Assembly: GCA_036733985.1 (NCBI GenBank)
Contig: DAIMZM010000005.1
Coordinates: forward strand, 1 to 46,217
Source: DAIMZM01 sp036733985
GTDB taxonomy: Bacteria > Bacillota > Dehalobacteriia > UBA4068
Direction of reading: 5' to 3'
Length of the DNA stretch: 46,217 nt
Positions 31,913 through 39,739 of the stretch are shown here, piece by piece (position 1 is the first letter of the stretch; each line of letters opens with the position of its first letter). The notes beneath the pieces were generated by a model that saw nothing but the letters and a program-made list of their open reading frames with translations, was not told the DNA's origin and made no database searches. A program made the translations under genes and the position numbers.

Positions 31913-33460
31913 ATGTCAAAAGAAGCTAAGCTGGAAAAGCTGGCAACCAAAAGGGAAGAAGTTTTGCTGGGCGGCGGCGCCAAGAAGATCGAGAAACAGC
32001 ATCAAAGCGGCAAGATGACTGCCCGCGAACGGATCAACGCCTTGATGGACGCAGGCAGCTTTGTGGAGCTGGACCAGTTCGTCGTCCATCGGGGCACCTA
32101 TTTTGGCATGGATAAAACCGTGGCTCCCGGCGAGGGCGTGGTCACCGGCTACGGCACGGTGGACGGCCGGCTGGTCTATGTTTATTCCCAGGATTTCACC
32201 GTCCTGGGCGGCTCCCTGGGGGAGATGCACGCCGCTAAAATCTGCAAGGTTATGGATCTGGCGGTGAAAGTAGGCGCGCCTTGCATCGGCATCAACGACA
32301 GCGGCGGCGCCCGGATCCAGGAAGGCGTTGACGCCCTGAACGGCTACGGCGAGATCTTTAAGCGCAATACTCACGCTTCCGGCGTGATCCCTCAATTATC
32401 CGTGATCATGGGCCCCTGCGCCGGCGGCGCGGTCTATTCCCCGGCCCTGACCGACTTTGTGTTCATGGTCAATAACGCCAATATGTTCATTACCGGCCCC
32501 CAGGTGATCAAGGCCGTCACCGGTGAAGAGGTTTCCGCCGAAGAGCTGGGCGGCGCCATGACCCATAACCGCATGAGCGGCAACGCCCATTTCTACGCCG
32601 ATGATGAAGCGGCCTGCATCGAGCAGATCAAACGCCTGCTGAGCTTCCTGCCCAGCAATAATCTGGAAGGCGCGCCTGTGCTGGATTGCGCCGACCCGGT
32701 GGAGCGCATGGACGAGGCTTTAAAGGACGTGGTGCCGGATAATCCCAACCAGGCTTATGATATGCATGATGTGATCCAGGCGGTGGCTGATAACCATGAT
32801 TTCTTTGAAGTCCAGCCTTATTGGGCCCAGAATATCCTCACCGGCTTTATCCGCCTGAACGGTATCAGCGTAGGCGTCATCGCCAACCAGCCCAAAGCCA
32901 TGGCCGGCTGCCTGGATATCAACGCTTCTGATAAAGCGGGCCGCTTTATCCGCTTCTGCGACGCCATGGGCGTGCCCCTGGTGACTTTTGTGGATACCCC
33001 CGGCTATCTGCCCGGCGTGGCCCAGGAGCATGGCGGCATTATCCGTCATGGCGCGAAGCTGCTCTATGCCTATTCCGAAGCCAGCGTGCCCCTGCTGACC
33101 GTCATCACCCGCAAAGCTTACGGCGGCGCTTACCTGGCCATGTGCGCCAAGGCCTTGGGCGCGGATATGGCCATTGCCTGGCCTTCCGCTCAGATCGCCG
33201 TCATGGGCGCTCAGGGCGCTGCCAACATCGTCTTCCGCAAGGAGATTGATGCCGCGGAGGATCCCCAGGCCAAGCGCCAGGAGAAAATCGCCGAATACGA
33301 GGAGGAATTCTCCAATCCTTATTGCGCCGCTGCCCGGGGACTGGTGGATATGGTCATTGAGCCGGAAAAGACCCGCTATTACCTGATCAAATCCCTGGAT
33401 TCCCTGCTTTCCAAACAAGAATCCCGTCCCGGCAAAAAGCATGGCAATTTGCCTTGCTAG
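31913..33460 (+). CDS. mmdA: Methylmalonyl-CoA decarboxylase, alpha (carboxyltransferase) subunit
   Basis: A 515-residue carboxyltransferase that moves the carboxyl group from (S)-methylmalonyl-CoA to biotin on MmdC, releasing propionyl-CoA. Both crotonase-like halves are seen: the N-terminal half with INDSGGARIQEGV and GPCAGGAVYSP (about 166-176), and the C-terminal half with DTPGYLPGVAQEHGGIIRHGAK and AWPSAQIAVMGAQGAANIVF (from about 421). The ATG at 31913 follows TTAGGAGG; an upstream in-frame ATG lies before that ribosome site. The sequence equally resembles propionyl-CoA carboxylase beta subunits, but the MmdD- and MmdC-like genes after it favour the decarboxylase. Confidence 0.92.
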   Translation: MSKEAKLEKLATKREEVLLGGGAKKIEKQHQSGKMTARERINALMDAGSFVELDQFVVHRGTYFGMDKTVAPGEGVVTGYGTVDGRLVYVYSQDFTVLGGSLGEMHAAKICKVMDLAVKVGAPCIGINDSGGARIQEGVDALNGYGEIFKRNTHASGVIPQLSVIMGPCAGGAVYSPALTDFVFMVNNANMFITGPQVIKAVTGEEVSAEELGGAMTHNRMSGNAHFYADDEAACIEQIKRLLSFLPSNNLEGAPVLDCADPVERMDEALKDVVPDNPNQAYDMHDVIQAVADNHDFFEVQPYWAQNILTGFIRLNGISVGVIANQPKAMAGCLDINASDKAGRFIRFCDAMGVPLVTFVDTPGYLPGVAQEHGGIIRHGAKLLYAYSEASVPLLTVITRKAYGGAYLAMCAKALGADMAIAWPSAQIAVMGAQGAANIVFRKEIDAAEDPQAKRQEKIAEYEEEFSNPYCAAARGLVDMVIEPEKTRYYLIKSLDSLLSKQESRPGKKHGNLPC

Positions 33461-33475
33461 GGAGGAGGATATCCG

Positions 33476-33823
33476 ATGCTTAACTTTGCAGCCATTACTT
33501 CAGGCACGGCCGCCATTATTGCCATTGTTGTTGCTGTGCTGATCATTGTGGTCATCGCGGTCTCCCGGCGCAATGCCAATAAGAAAGCCCAGGCTCAGCC
33601 GTCGGAAACCCCGGCCCCGGCTCCTCAGGCCCTCGGGCCTGAACCGGCTCAGGGTGTGGACGCCAAGACTGTGGCGGTGATCATGGCCGCGGTGGCCGCG
33701 GCCATGGGCCGCCCGGCAGAGCAGCTGTATTTCCGCGCCATTCGCCGTGACGGCGGGGTCAAGAGCGCTTGGGCCAGCTCCGGCACTTATGAGATCATCC
33801 ATACCAGACAACAATACCTTTAA
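33476..33823 (+). CDS. mmdD: Methylmalonyl-CoA decarboxylase, delta (membrane anchor) subunit
   Basis: A 115-residue protein of the OadG/MmdD type. One N-terminal membrane helix (about residues 10-30, AAIIAIVVAVLIIVVIAVS) is followed by a basic turn, a Pro/Ala-rich linker (39-60) and a small soluble domain ending in AWASSGTYEIIHTRQ. The subunit holds the carboxyltransferase and biotin protein at the membrane pump. Its position between mmdA and the biotin carrier matches the arrangement known from Veillonella and Propionigenium. GGAGGAGG precedes the ATG. Confidence 0.85.
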   Translation: MLNFAAITSGTAAIIAIVVAVLIIVVIAVSRRNANKKAQAQPSETPAPAPQALGPEPAQGVDAKTVAVIMAAVAAAMGRPAEQLYFRAIRRDGGVKSAWASSGTYEIIHTRQQYL

Positions 33824-33845
33824 TAACTGAGGAGGATAATAACTT

Positions 33846-34244
33846 ATGAAGAAATTTAATGTGACCGTTAACGGCGAGACCTTTGCTGTGGAAGTCGAAG
33901 AAATCGGCGCCCCCGCTGCCGCCGCCGCGCCCGTAGCCGCTCCCGCCCCTGCCGCCGCGCCTGCGCCTGCTCCTGCGCCTGCTGCCGCGGCTCCCGCCCC
34001 AGCAGCCGCTCCCGCCGCCTCCGCCCCCGCCGGCGCGACGACGATCGAAAGCCCCCTGCCCGGCACTGTGCTGGAGATCGTGGTTACCGCCGGACAGGCC
34101 GTGAAGAAGAACGACGTGCTGGTGGTGCTGGAAGCTATGAAGATGGAAAACGATATCGTGGCGCCTGTTGATGGTACGGTCAAAGGCATCCATGTCAATA
34201 TCGGCGCCACCGTACAAACCGGCGACCTGCTGGTCTCTATCTAA
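33846..34244 (+). CDS. mmdC: Methylmalonyl-CoA decarboxylase, gamma (biotin carrier) subunit
   Basis: A 132-residue biotin carrier protein. After a 20-residue N-terminal strand region comes an Ala/Pro linker (about 22-63) of repeated AP and AAP units, a flexible arm, then a biotinyl domain with the attachment lysine K99 in EAMKMEN. It shuttles carboxybiotin from MmdA to the membrane beta subunit that exports Na+. GAGGAGG precedes the ATG. It is the last gene of the operon: a strong terminator follows, and the beta subunit (mmdB) usually found next is absent. Confidence 0.92.
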   Translation: MKKFNVTVNGETFAVEVEEIGAPAAAAAPVAAPAPAAAPAPAPAPAAAAPAPAAAPAASAPAGATTIESPLPGTVLEIVVTAGQAVKKNDVLVVLEAMKMENDIVAPVDGTVKGIHVNIGATVQTGDLLVSI

Positions 34245-34276
34245 AGCGGTACAAGCCAAAACGCCAAAGCTGAAAA

Positions 34277-34305
34277 CACGGGCCCTTTACCGGGCCCGTG
34301 TTTTT
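34277..34305 (+). terminator. Terminator of the mmd operon
   Basis: A perfect 9-bp GC-rich stem (34277-34285 with 34292-34300), extended by A/T pairs, with a five-T run. Confidence 0.93.
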
Positions 34306-34326
34306 ACGCCGGATTTATCCCTGGAA

Positions 34327-34362
34327 AACGAAATACCGCCCGGCTACTGGCGGTATTTCGTT
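34327..34362. repeat. Second perfect hairpin after the mmd operon
   Basis: A perfect 14-bp inverted repeat (34327-34340 with 34349-34362) and an 8-base loop, with no T-run. It lies 22 bases after the terminator and may be a back-up barrier or protect RNA 3' ends. Confidence 0.8.
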
Positions 34363-34442
34363 CCCGGAAGTGCTGTCAGGCTTCCAGAGGGTGGCTTTTG
34401 GGTGGTGTTTAATGTCAAATGCTTTACAAATGGTTTCGTTTC

Positions 34443-34482
34443 ATGTAAGATAAAACCGTTCAGAACTGTTTTATGTTTACAT
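34443..34482. promoter_or_regulatory. 40-bp palindromic operator before the Lrp gene, with probable promoter
   Basis: An interrupted palindrome centred near 34462. The left arm ATGTAA-ATAAAAC-GTTC is mirrored by GAAC-GTTTTAT-TTACAT with only a few mismatched positions. A possible promoter, TTCAGA (34459-34464), 18 bp, TATAAC (34483-34488), overlaps its right half. Position suggests an Lrp autoregulatory site. Confidence 0.65.
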
Positions 34483-34601
34483 TATAACGAATTTCACACC
34501 ATTGGTACACGGAAATCCAGAGGTGTTTTTTGCCATCACCCTGAAAAATTAAGCTGTTGGGGCGGGTCGGCTTATGAAAGTTTAACCGGGAGGGTTTTGC
34601 T

Positions 34602-35057
34602 TTGGCTTTGGATGCTACAGACGCTAAGATCATTCGTATTCTGCAAGAAAACGGCCGCATATCTATGCAGCGCCTGTCGGAAAAAATCAATATGAGCAGC
34701 CCGGCGGCTACCGAGCGGGTCAAGAAGCTGGAGGAGGCCGGCATCATCACCGGTTATACGGCCGTAGTGGATCCGGAAAAGCTGGGCCTGCACACTCATG
34801 CCTATGTTTTGCTGAACAGCATTCCCGAAGCCCAAAAACAAAGGCTGGAGCACTATATCGGCCAGACTCAGGAAATCGTGGGCACCTATTACGGCATGAC
34901 CGGCGGCCTGGACCTGATTCTGGAAGTCTATTGCGTTAATAACAACCGGCTGGCCGCCATACAGTCAGAAATCGCCAAGATGGTCAATACCGTCACCTAT
35001 CTCCTGACCAATCAGCCGGGCAAACGCGCGCCCGTGGTCCTGCCGGAGGAGAAGTAG
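34602..35057 (+). CDS. Lrp/AsnC-family transcriptional regulator, TTG start
   Basis: A 151-residue Lrp/AsnC regulator. The N-terminal helix-turn-helix (ALDATDAKIIRILQENGRIS, then MSSPAATERVKKLEEAGIITGY, residues 2-50) is followed by the C-terminal RAM ligand-binding domain (about 65-140). The protein starts at TTG 34602, seven bases after GGGAGGG; there is no ATG in the right place, since the first in-frame ATG would cut into the HTH. A 40-bp palindrome lies 120 bases upstream. The TTG start suggests low synthesis. It could respond to an amino acid and control the adjacent operons; the target is not shown. Confidence 0.88.
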   Translation: MALDATDAKIIRILQENGRISMQRLSEKINMSSPAATERVKKLEEAGIITGYTAVVDPEKLGLHTHAYVLLNSIPEAQKQRLEHYIGQTQEIVGTYYGMTGGLDLILEVYCVNNNRLAAIQSEIAKMVNTVTYLLTNQPGKRAPVVLPEEK

Positions 35058-35059
35058 GC

Positions 35060-37870
35060 ATGCCGGCGCAGGCAAAAGCAACCGAGTATGTGATCGTCGA
35101 CTTGGAAACCACCGGCCTGGATCCGGTTCAGGATGAAATCATTGAGATCGCCGGGGTAAAGGTGCGGCGGGGGCTGATCGTGGATCAGTTCTCCGCCCTG
35201 GTGGATCCCGGCCTGCCGGTGTCCGGGGAAATCCAGGCCCTGACCGGCATCAGCAATGAGATGCTGGCCGGGCAGCCTGCCATTCAGGATATCATGCCGG
35301 AATTCGCGGCTTTTGTGGGCGAAGCTGAGCTGGCAGCCCATAACGCCCCTTTCGACAGCGCTTTTTTACATAAATATTGGCCGGATAGCCGGGCCTGGCT
35401 GGATACGCTGACCCTGGCCCAGATCCTCTGGCCCCTGTCGCCTTCTTACAGCCTGGCCAATCTGGTCAACCAGCTGGATATTGAAAACAACAGCGCCCAC
35501 CGGGCTTTAAGCGACGCCCTGGCCACGGCGGAGCTGTTTATCCGCATCGAGAAGGGCCTGGACGCTTTGCCCAAAGCAGCCCGGGCGGATATTTTGCGCC
35601 TGGCGGCAGGGGACGAGACCCCCACCGGGGCTTTGCTCAGGCGCAAATGCACCGCCGCCCCAGGCCAAAGCGATGACCCGGAGCCGGAGGCGAAAGGGGA
35701 ACGCCAGCCCCGCCGGGAGGCGGACGCGGCCTATCAAGTGGATCTGGCGGAGATCGCCGCCTATTTGGGCCAGGACAGCCTGTACCGGGAACGCCTGGAC
35801 GCCTTTGAGGAGCGGCCCCAGCAGCTGAAAATGGCCCAGGCCGTGGCCTGGGCTTTGAACCAGAAGGGCTGCCTGCTGGCAGAGGCCGGCACCGGCACCG
35901 GCAAATCCCTGGCCTATTTGCTGCCCGCCGCTTTGTTCGCCCTGGGCGGCGGCAGCCAGGTGGCGGTTTCCACCTATACCCGGAATCTTCAGGAGCAATT
36001 ATTGAACAAGGATATTCCCATGCTCAGCCGTTTGCTGGGCCAACCGGTGAAAGCGGCGGTGGTGAAGGGCCGGGGCAATTACCTTTGCCAGCGTTTGTAC
36101 CGCTATTATCTGGATAATCCGCCGGAGGCTATGCGCTATTTCCTGATGCGGGTGGCGGTCTGGCGGGCCGGCAGCCGGGGCGGGGACGGAGGCGAGCTGA
36201 CGCTGAACGCGGCGGATAAGTGGAAGTGGCAGCGCATTGCCGCTTCCCGGGAAAACTGTGTGCCTTTCTGCCCCTTTGGCCGGCGGAACAGCTGCCTGGT
36301 GCAGCGGGCCAGGCTGGCGGCTGGCGCGGCGGATATCGTGATCCTCAACCATTCCCTGCTCATCGCCAACGCGGCGGTGGAAAAGGGTTTCCTGCCCAGC
36401 CTGCCTTATTTGATCGTGGACGAAGCCCAGCATATGGAGCATGCCGCTGAGGATCAGCTTAGCGCGGCGGCGGATATGTTCCAGCTGCTGAACCTGCTGG
36501 CCCGCTTGAAGCGGCGGGAGCGGGGCCGGGCCGGAGGCGCTTTGGCCGCCCTGGGCAAATACGGGGAAGCCCTGGCGGACGCCGGGGCCAAAGCCGGGGC
36601 CTTGAGCCGCATTGCCAAGCTGGACGAGCTGACGGAACAGGCCGCCGGGGATGGGGAAAGCTTCTTCAATTTGCTGGCAGCCCTCTTCGACAAGGAAAAA
36701 CAGCGGGAAGCCTTTTTCCCAGCCAAGATCCGCATCATTGGCCGCCACCGGGAGCTGGCTGATTGGCAGCTGCTGCTCCAGGCCGGGGAACTGCTGGCCG
36801 CGGATTTGAAAAAGCTGGCGGAGCATTGCTACAAGCTGCTGGATATCATCAATGCCGAGGCGGAGCGGGACGGGGACGGGGAACGCCCTGCCGGCGCGGA
36901 CGAGGTTCAGGCAGCCGGGGCCATGGCCCGGGAGCTGGCCGCTACCTTAAGCGCTTGCCTGGAACCGGACGAGGATTATGTGGTCTGGGTGGAATTTGCC
37001 GACCCAACAAAAAAGCCTTCTTTGAACATGGCGCCGGTGCGGATCAATCAGCTGCTCCATGACTGCCTGTATCAGGATCTGGAAACCATGGTCTTTACCT
37101 CCGCCACCCTGGCGGCGGGCCGGGATTTCAGCTTCTTCAAGCAGCGCTTAGGGCTGGACTTGCTAGAGGAAAAGCCCAGGGAGCTGGTATTAAGCTCGCC
37201 CTTTTTCTACCGGGACCAGGCCTTGTTCGCCATTGTCAATGATTTGCCGGATTGGGGCGCCGCGGGGGAAGTCCCGGCTGTGGCAGCCATCAGCGATTGC
37301 CTGGTGGAATTGCTGGCCGCTTCCGCCGGCCGGGCCATTGTGCTGTTCACCTCCCATTATCAGCTCAAATCCGTTTACCAGGCCATCCGCCAGCCTTTGA
37401 AAGAGCAAGGCGTCACGGTGCTGGCCCACGGGATCAGCGGCGGTCCGGAAGCCCTGCTGTCCCGTTTGCGCAAAGAGCCCCGCTGCTGCATCCTGGGGGC
37501 CAACAGCTTCTGGGAGGGCGTGGATGTGGTGGGGGACGCCTTGTCCCTGATTATTGTGGTGCGGCTGCCCTTCTGGCCGCCCAATACCCCCCTGGCCGCC
37601 TCCCGGGCGGAGCGCATCGAGGCGGAGGGCGGCTCTTCCTTTTACGATTACAGCCTGCCTCAGGCCCTGATCCGTTTTAAGCAAGGCTTTGGCAGGCTGA
37701 TCCGCTCCGACAAGGACAGCGGCGTCTTTTGTGTGCTGGACCGGCGCATTTTAGAGAAAAGCTATGGCCGCAGCTTCATTGCCAGCCTGCCGGATATGCG
37801 GCGGGTGGCTGGGGATACCGCTGAAGTGGCGGCGCTGATCCGCAAACATCTGGGCGAAGCGCTTGGCTAA
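35060..37870 (+). CDS. dinG: DnaQ-type exonuclease fused to DinG-type helicase
   Basis: A 936-residue fusion. Residues 8-170 form a DEDD 3'-5' exonuclease (D14 and E16 in VDLETTGL; HNAPFDSAFL; SAHRALSDALAT). From about 240 follows an XPD/DinG-family superfamily 2 helicase with an intact Walker A AGTGTGKS (near 276), DEAQ box VDEAQHMEH (near 452) and motif VI QGFGRLIRS. Four cysteines (C343, C400, C404, C412) sit where XPD and E. coli DinG bind a 4Fe-4S cluster. As I recall, well-studied Bacillus and Staphylococcus DinG fusions lack this cluster, so this protein may be both an exonuclease and an active helicase. The ATG follows GGAGGAG just after the Lrp gene. It would act in DNA repair or replication-conflict resolution. 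Confidence 0.9.
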   Translation: MPAQAKATEYVIVDLETTGLDPVQDEIIEIAGVKVRRGLIVDQFSALVDPGLPVSGEIQALTGISNEMLAGQPAIQDIMPEFAAFVGEAELAAHNAPFDSAFLHKYWPDSRAWLDTLTLAQILWPLSPSYSLANLVNQLDIENNSAHRALSDALATAELFIRIEKGLDALPKAARADILRLAAGDETPTGALLRRKCTAAPGQSDDPEPEAKGERQPRREADAAYQVDLAEIAAYLGQDSLYRERLDAFEERPQQLKMAQAVAWALNQKGCLLAEAGTGTGKSLAYLLPAALFALGGGSQVAVSTYTRNLQEQLLNKDIPMLSRLLGQPVKAAVVKGRGNYLCQRLYRYYLDNPPEAMRYFLMRVAVWRAGSRGGDGGELTLNAADKWKWQRIAASRENCVPFCPFGRRNSCLVQRARLAAGAADIVILNHSLLIANAAVEKGFLPSLPYLIVDEAQHMEHAAEDQLSAAADMFQLLNLLARLKRRERGRAGGALAALGKYGEALADAGAKAGALSRIAKLDELTEQAAGDGESFFNLLAALFDKEKQREAFFPAKIRIIGRHRELADWQLLLQAGELLAADLKKLAEHCYKLLDIINAEAERDGDGERPAGADEVQAAGAMARELAATLSACLEPDEDYVVWVEFADPTKKPSLNMAPVRINQLLHDCLYQDLETMVFTSATLAAGRDFSFFKQRLGLDLLEEKPRELVLSSPFFYRDQALFAIVNDLPDWGAAGEVPAVAAISDCLVELLAASAGRAIVLFTSHYQLKSVYQAIRQPLKEQGVTVLAHGISGGPEALLSRLRKEPRCCILGANSFWEGVDVVGDALSLIIVVRLPFWPPNTPLAASRAERIEAEGGSSFYDYSLPQALIRFKQGFGRLIRSDKDSGVFCVLDRRILEKSYGRSFIASLPDMRRVAGDTAEVAALIRKHLGEALG

Positions 37871-37892
37871 CCGTGTACAGACACTAAAGCGA

Positions 37893-37927
37893 CGCCTCCG
37901 CATATAATTAAAGAAAAAACGGAGGCG
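37893..37927 (+). promoter_or_regulatory. Hairpin covering the spoVM ribosome-binding site
   Basis: A perfect 8-bp stem (37893-37900 with 37920-37927); its right arm contains the GGAGG used by the spoVM-like ORF. The loop includes a perfect TATAAT (37903-37908), so transcripts initiated from that box would lack the left arm. Confidence 0.55.
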
Positions 37928-37933
37928 GAAACG

Positions 37934-38026
37934 ATGAAAATATATTTTGTCAAGCTGCCCAAAGCTGTTCGCGCCAAGCTCTTAAGCACCGGCAAGAAAG
38001 AAGCGCCGGCCAAAGCGGATAAATAG
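37934..38026 (+). CDS. spoVM: SpoVM-like sporulation peptide (30 residues)
   Basis: A 30-residue ORF starting MKIYFVKLPKAVRAKLL. B. subtilis SpoVM is a 26-residue amphipathic helix starting MKFYTIKLPKFLGG that marks the curved forespore membrane and anchors the spore coat protein SpoIVA. The match MK-(aromatic/aliphatic)-Y-x-(I/V)-KLPK includes the key proline and fits the size. After KLPK the helix is more basic, and it ends in a KKEAPAKADK tail unlike SpoVM. GGAGGCGG lies six bases before the ATG. It is too short for usual gene finders. Other sporulation genes in the window support the call, but similarity is confined to the first ten residues. Confidence 0.72.
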   Translation: MKIYFVKLPKAVRAKLLSTGKKEAPAKADK

Positions 38027-38029
38027 CGC

Positions 38030-38389
38030 TTACCGCACCCCGAAGATGCCCCCCACCATGCCGGCCAGGCAGCAGTAGACGATTTTCAGGGGCATGCCGT
38101 CGTCAAAGCCGCCGCCGATCAGGATCATCAGCACCAGGGCGGCCCCGGCCACGGTCAGTCCGGTCAGCAGCCCTTTGGCGCCGCTGATGCGCCCCGCCCC
38201 AAAGCCTCCGGCCAGCAAGGCCAGGACATTGTTGATCACCGCGGCAGCGGCCAGGCTGGTTTGGGACAGGGGGCTGAAATGGATGATCATGGAAGCGATA
38301 CCGGATAAGGCCAGCATCAGCAGAAGCGTTATCGCCAGACCCATGATGGCGGCTTTCAGGCTGTTGCCCGTATTGGCATTATTTTTCAT
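38030..38389 (-). CDS. TIGR04086 family membrane protein
   Basis: A 119-residue protein with four predicted membrane helices (about 13-36, 44-66, 72-92 and 103-118), small glycine-rich loops and no catalytic motif. Size and pattern fit the TIGR04086 family of uncharacterised Firmicute membrane proteins, often found near sporulation or secretion genes. It converges with the spoVM-like ORF with only three bases between their ends. The ATG is preceded by a G-rich ribosome site. Function unknown. Confidence 0.75.
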   Translation of the reverse strand: MKNNANTGNSLKAAIMGLAITLLLMLALSGIASMIIHFSPLSQTSLAAAAVINNVLALLAGGFGAGRISGAKGLLTGLTVAGAALVLMILIGGGFDDGMPLKIVYCCLAGMVGGIFGVR

Positions 38390-38397
38390 CAGGAATT

Positions 38398-38441
38398 CCC
38401 CCGGCTATGTGATCTAGTTAAGCATATGCCGGGGGCGTTTT
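38398..38441 (+). terminator. Hairpin terminator upstream of folE
   Basis: An 8-bp perfect GC stem (38398-38405 with 38428-38435), extended by TATG/CATA pairing, followed by CGTTTT. It would stop transcription running from dinG/spoVM into folE. Confidence 0.65.
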
Positions 38442-38453
38442 AATATGACAGGC

Positions 38454-38482
38454 TTGACGCAAGCGGAAAAAAGGAATAGAAT
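38454..38482 (+). promoter_or_regulatory. Promoter of the folE-lepB-surE operon
   Basis: -35 TTGACG (38454-38459), a 17-bp spacer and -10 TAGAAT (38477-38482), followed by a leader of about 45 bases. Confidence 0.85.
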
Positions 38483-38531
38483 AATAACCTAGGTTAGGGA
38501 CAGTTTGTCCGAAACAGGGAAAGGACGGCTT

Positions 38532-39110
38532 ATGACGGAACAGGGAATCGATCAGCCGCGGATCAGAGCCGCGGTGCGGGAAATATTGCTGGCCTTGGGG
38601 GAAAACCCGGAGCGGGAAGGCCTGCTGGCCACGCCGGACCGGGTGGCCCGGATGTACGGGGAGATCTTCGACGGCATCAACAGCGACCCCAAACGCCATC
38701 TGGTCACGCAGTTTACCGAGGACAAGCATGGCGAAATGGTCATTGTCAAGGATATCCCTTTTTCCTCTGTCTGCGAGCATCACCTGATGCCTTTCATCGG
38801 CAAAGCCCATGTGGCTTATATCCCGGCGGAGGGGCGCATCACCGGCCTGTCCAAAATCGCCAGGGTGGTGGAAGGTTACTCCCACCGCCTGCAGTTGCAG
38901 GAAAGGCTGACCTCTGAGATCGCCAATGCCCTGATGGAGGCGCTTAAGCCCCAAGGGGTGCTGGTGGTGATCGAGGCCGAGCATATGTGCATGACTGTCC
39001 GGGGCGTGAAAAAGCCCGGCTCCCTCACGGTCACCTCGGCGGTGCGGGGCATTTTCCATACCAACGTCACCCGTTCCGAGGCCTTACAGCTGATCAAGGC
39101 CGGTTTATAG
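38532..39110 (+). CDS. folE: GTP cyclohydrolase I
   Basis: A 192-residue type I GTP cyclohydrolase, which converts GTP to 7,8-dihydroneopterin triphosphate, the first step of folate (and queuosine) synthesis. Zinc ligands are seen in SSVCEHHLMPF and in AEHMCMTVRG, together with the FEGYSHRLQ-like VVEGYSHRLQLQERLT. Length and domain order are typical. The ATG at 38532 follows GAAAGGA; an upstream in-frame ATG lies nearer the promoter without a ribosome site. No other folate genes are adjacent, so this operon is of mixed function. Confidence 0.95.
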   Translation: MTEQGIDQPRIRAAVREILLALGENPEREGLLATPDRVARMYGEIFDGINSDPKRHLVTQFTEDKHGEMVIVKDIPFSSVCEHHLMPFIGKAHVAYIPAEGRITGLSKIARVVEGYSHRLQLQERLTSEIANALMEALKPQGVLVVIEAEHMCMTVRGVKKPGSLTVTSAVRGIFHTNVTRSEALQLIKAGL

Positions 39111-39124
39111 AAAAAGGAGCGCCT

Positions 39125-39739
39125 ATGGGTCAACACCGGCAGCAACCGAAACCTTCCGGCAAAAAAAAACGCAGGCCGGCCCAACCGGCCAAGAAAGGCT
39201 CATTCATTAAAGACACCTTGACCATCATCATCGCCGCCGTGGCCCTGGCCATGCTGCTGAAAACCTTTATCGTGGATACCCGGATGATCCCCACCACCTC
39301 CATGTATCCCACCATTGAGATCAGCGACCGGCTGATCGTCAGCAAGCTCAGCTATTTATTTGATAACCAGCCGGCCCGGGGGGATATCGTGGTTTTTGAG
39401 CCGCCGGCAGAGCTGAATGAGAAATACGACCTGATCAAGCGGGTGATCGGCCTACCCGGCGAGACCCTGGAAGTCAGGGAAGGCAGCGTTTATATCAATG
39501 GCCAGCCCTTGGAAGAGGATTATCTGGCGGAGCCGCCGGATTATGAATACGGCCCAATCACCGTGCCGGAAGGCAGCTACTTTATGCTGGGGGACAACCG
39601 CAACGCCAGCTATGACAGCCACCGCTGGCTGAACCCCTATATCCCGAAAGACGATATCAAGGCCAAGGCGCTTTGCCGCTACTGGCCCCTGAATAGAATA
39701 GGCGGACTGGATAACCATGAAGATACTGGTAACGAATGA
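39125..39739 (+). CDS. lepB: Signal peptidase I
   Basis: A 204-residue type I signal peptidase (SipS/LepB) that cleaves signal peptides on the outer face of the membrane. After a highly basic 24-residue cytoplasmic N-terminus comes one membrane helix (about 29-50). The catalytic serine S59 is in PTTSMYPT and the general base K105 in LIKRVIGLPGE, with the SGDNRN-type motif seen as LGDNRNASYDSR-like GDNRNASYDSHRW. The short single-TM form is typical of Gram-positive enzymes. AAGGAG precedes the ATG. It overlaps surE by 23 bases. Confidence 0.94.
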   Translation: MGQHRQQPKPSGKKKRRPAQPAKKGSFIKDTLTIIIAAVALAMLLKTFIVDTRMIPTTSMYPTIEISDRLIVSKLSYLFDNQPARGDIVVFEPPAELNEKYDLIKRVIGLPGETLEVREGSVYINGQPLEEDYLAEPPDYEYGPITVPEGSYFMLGDNRNASYDSHRWLNPYIPKDDIKAKALCRYWPLNRIGGLDNHEDTGNE

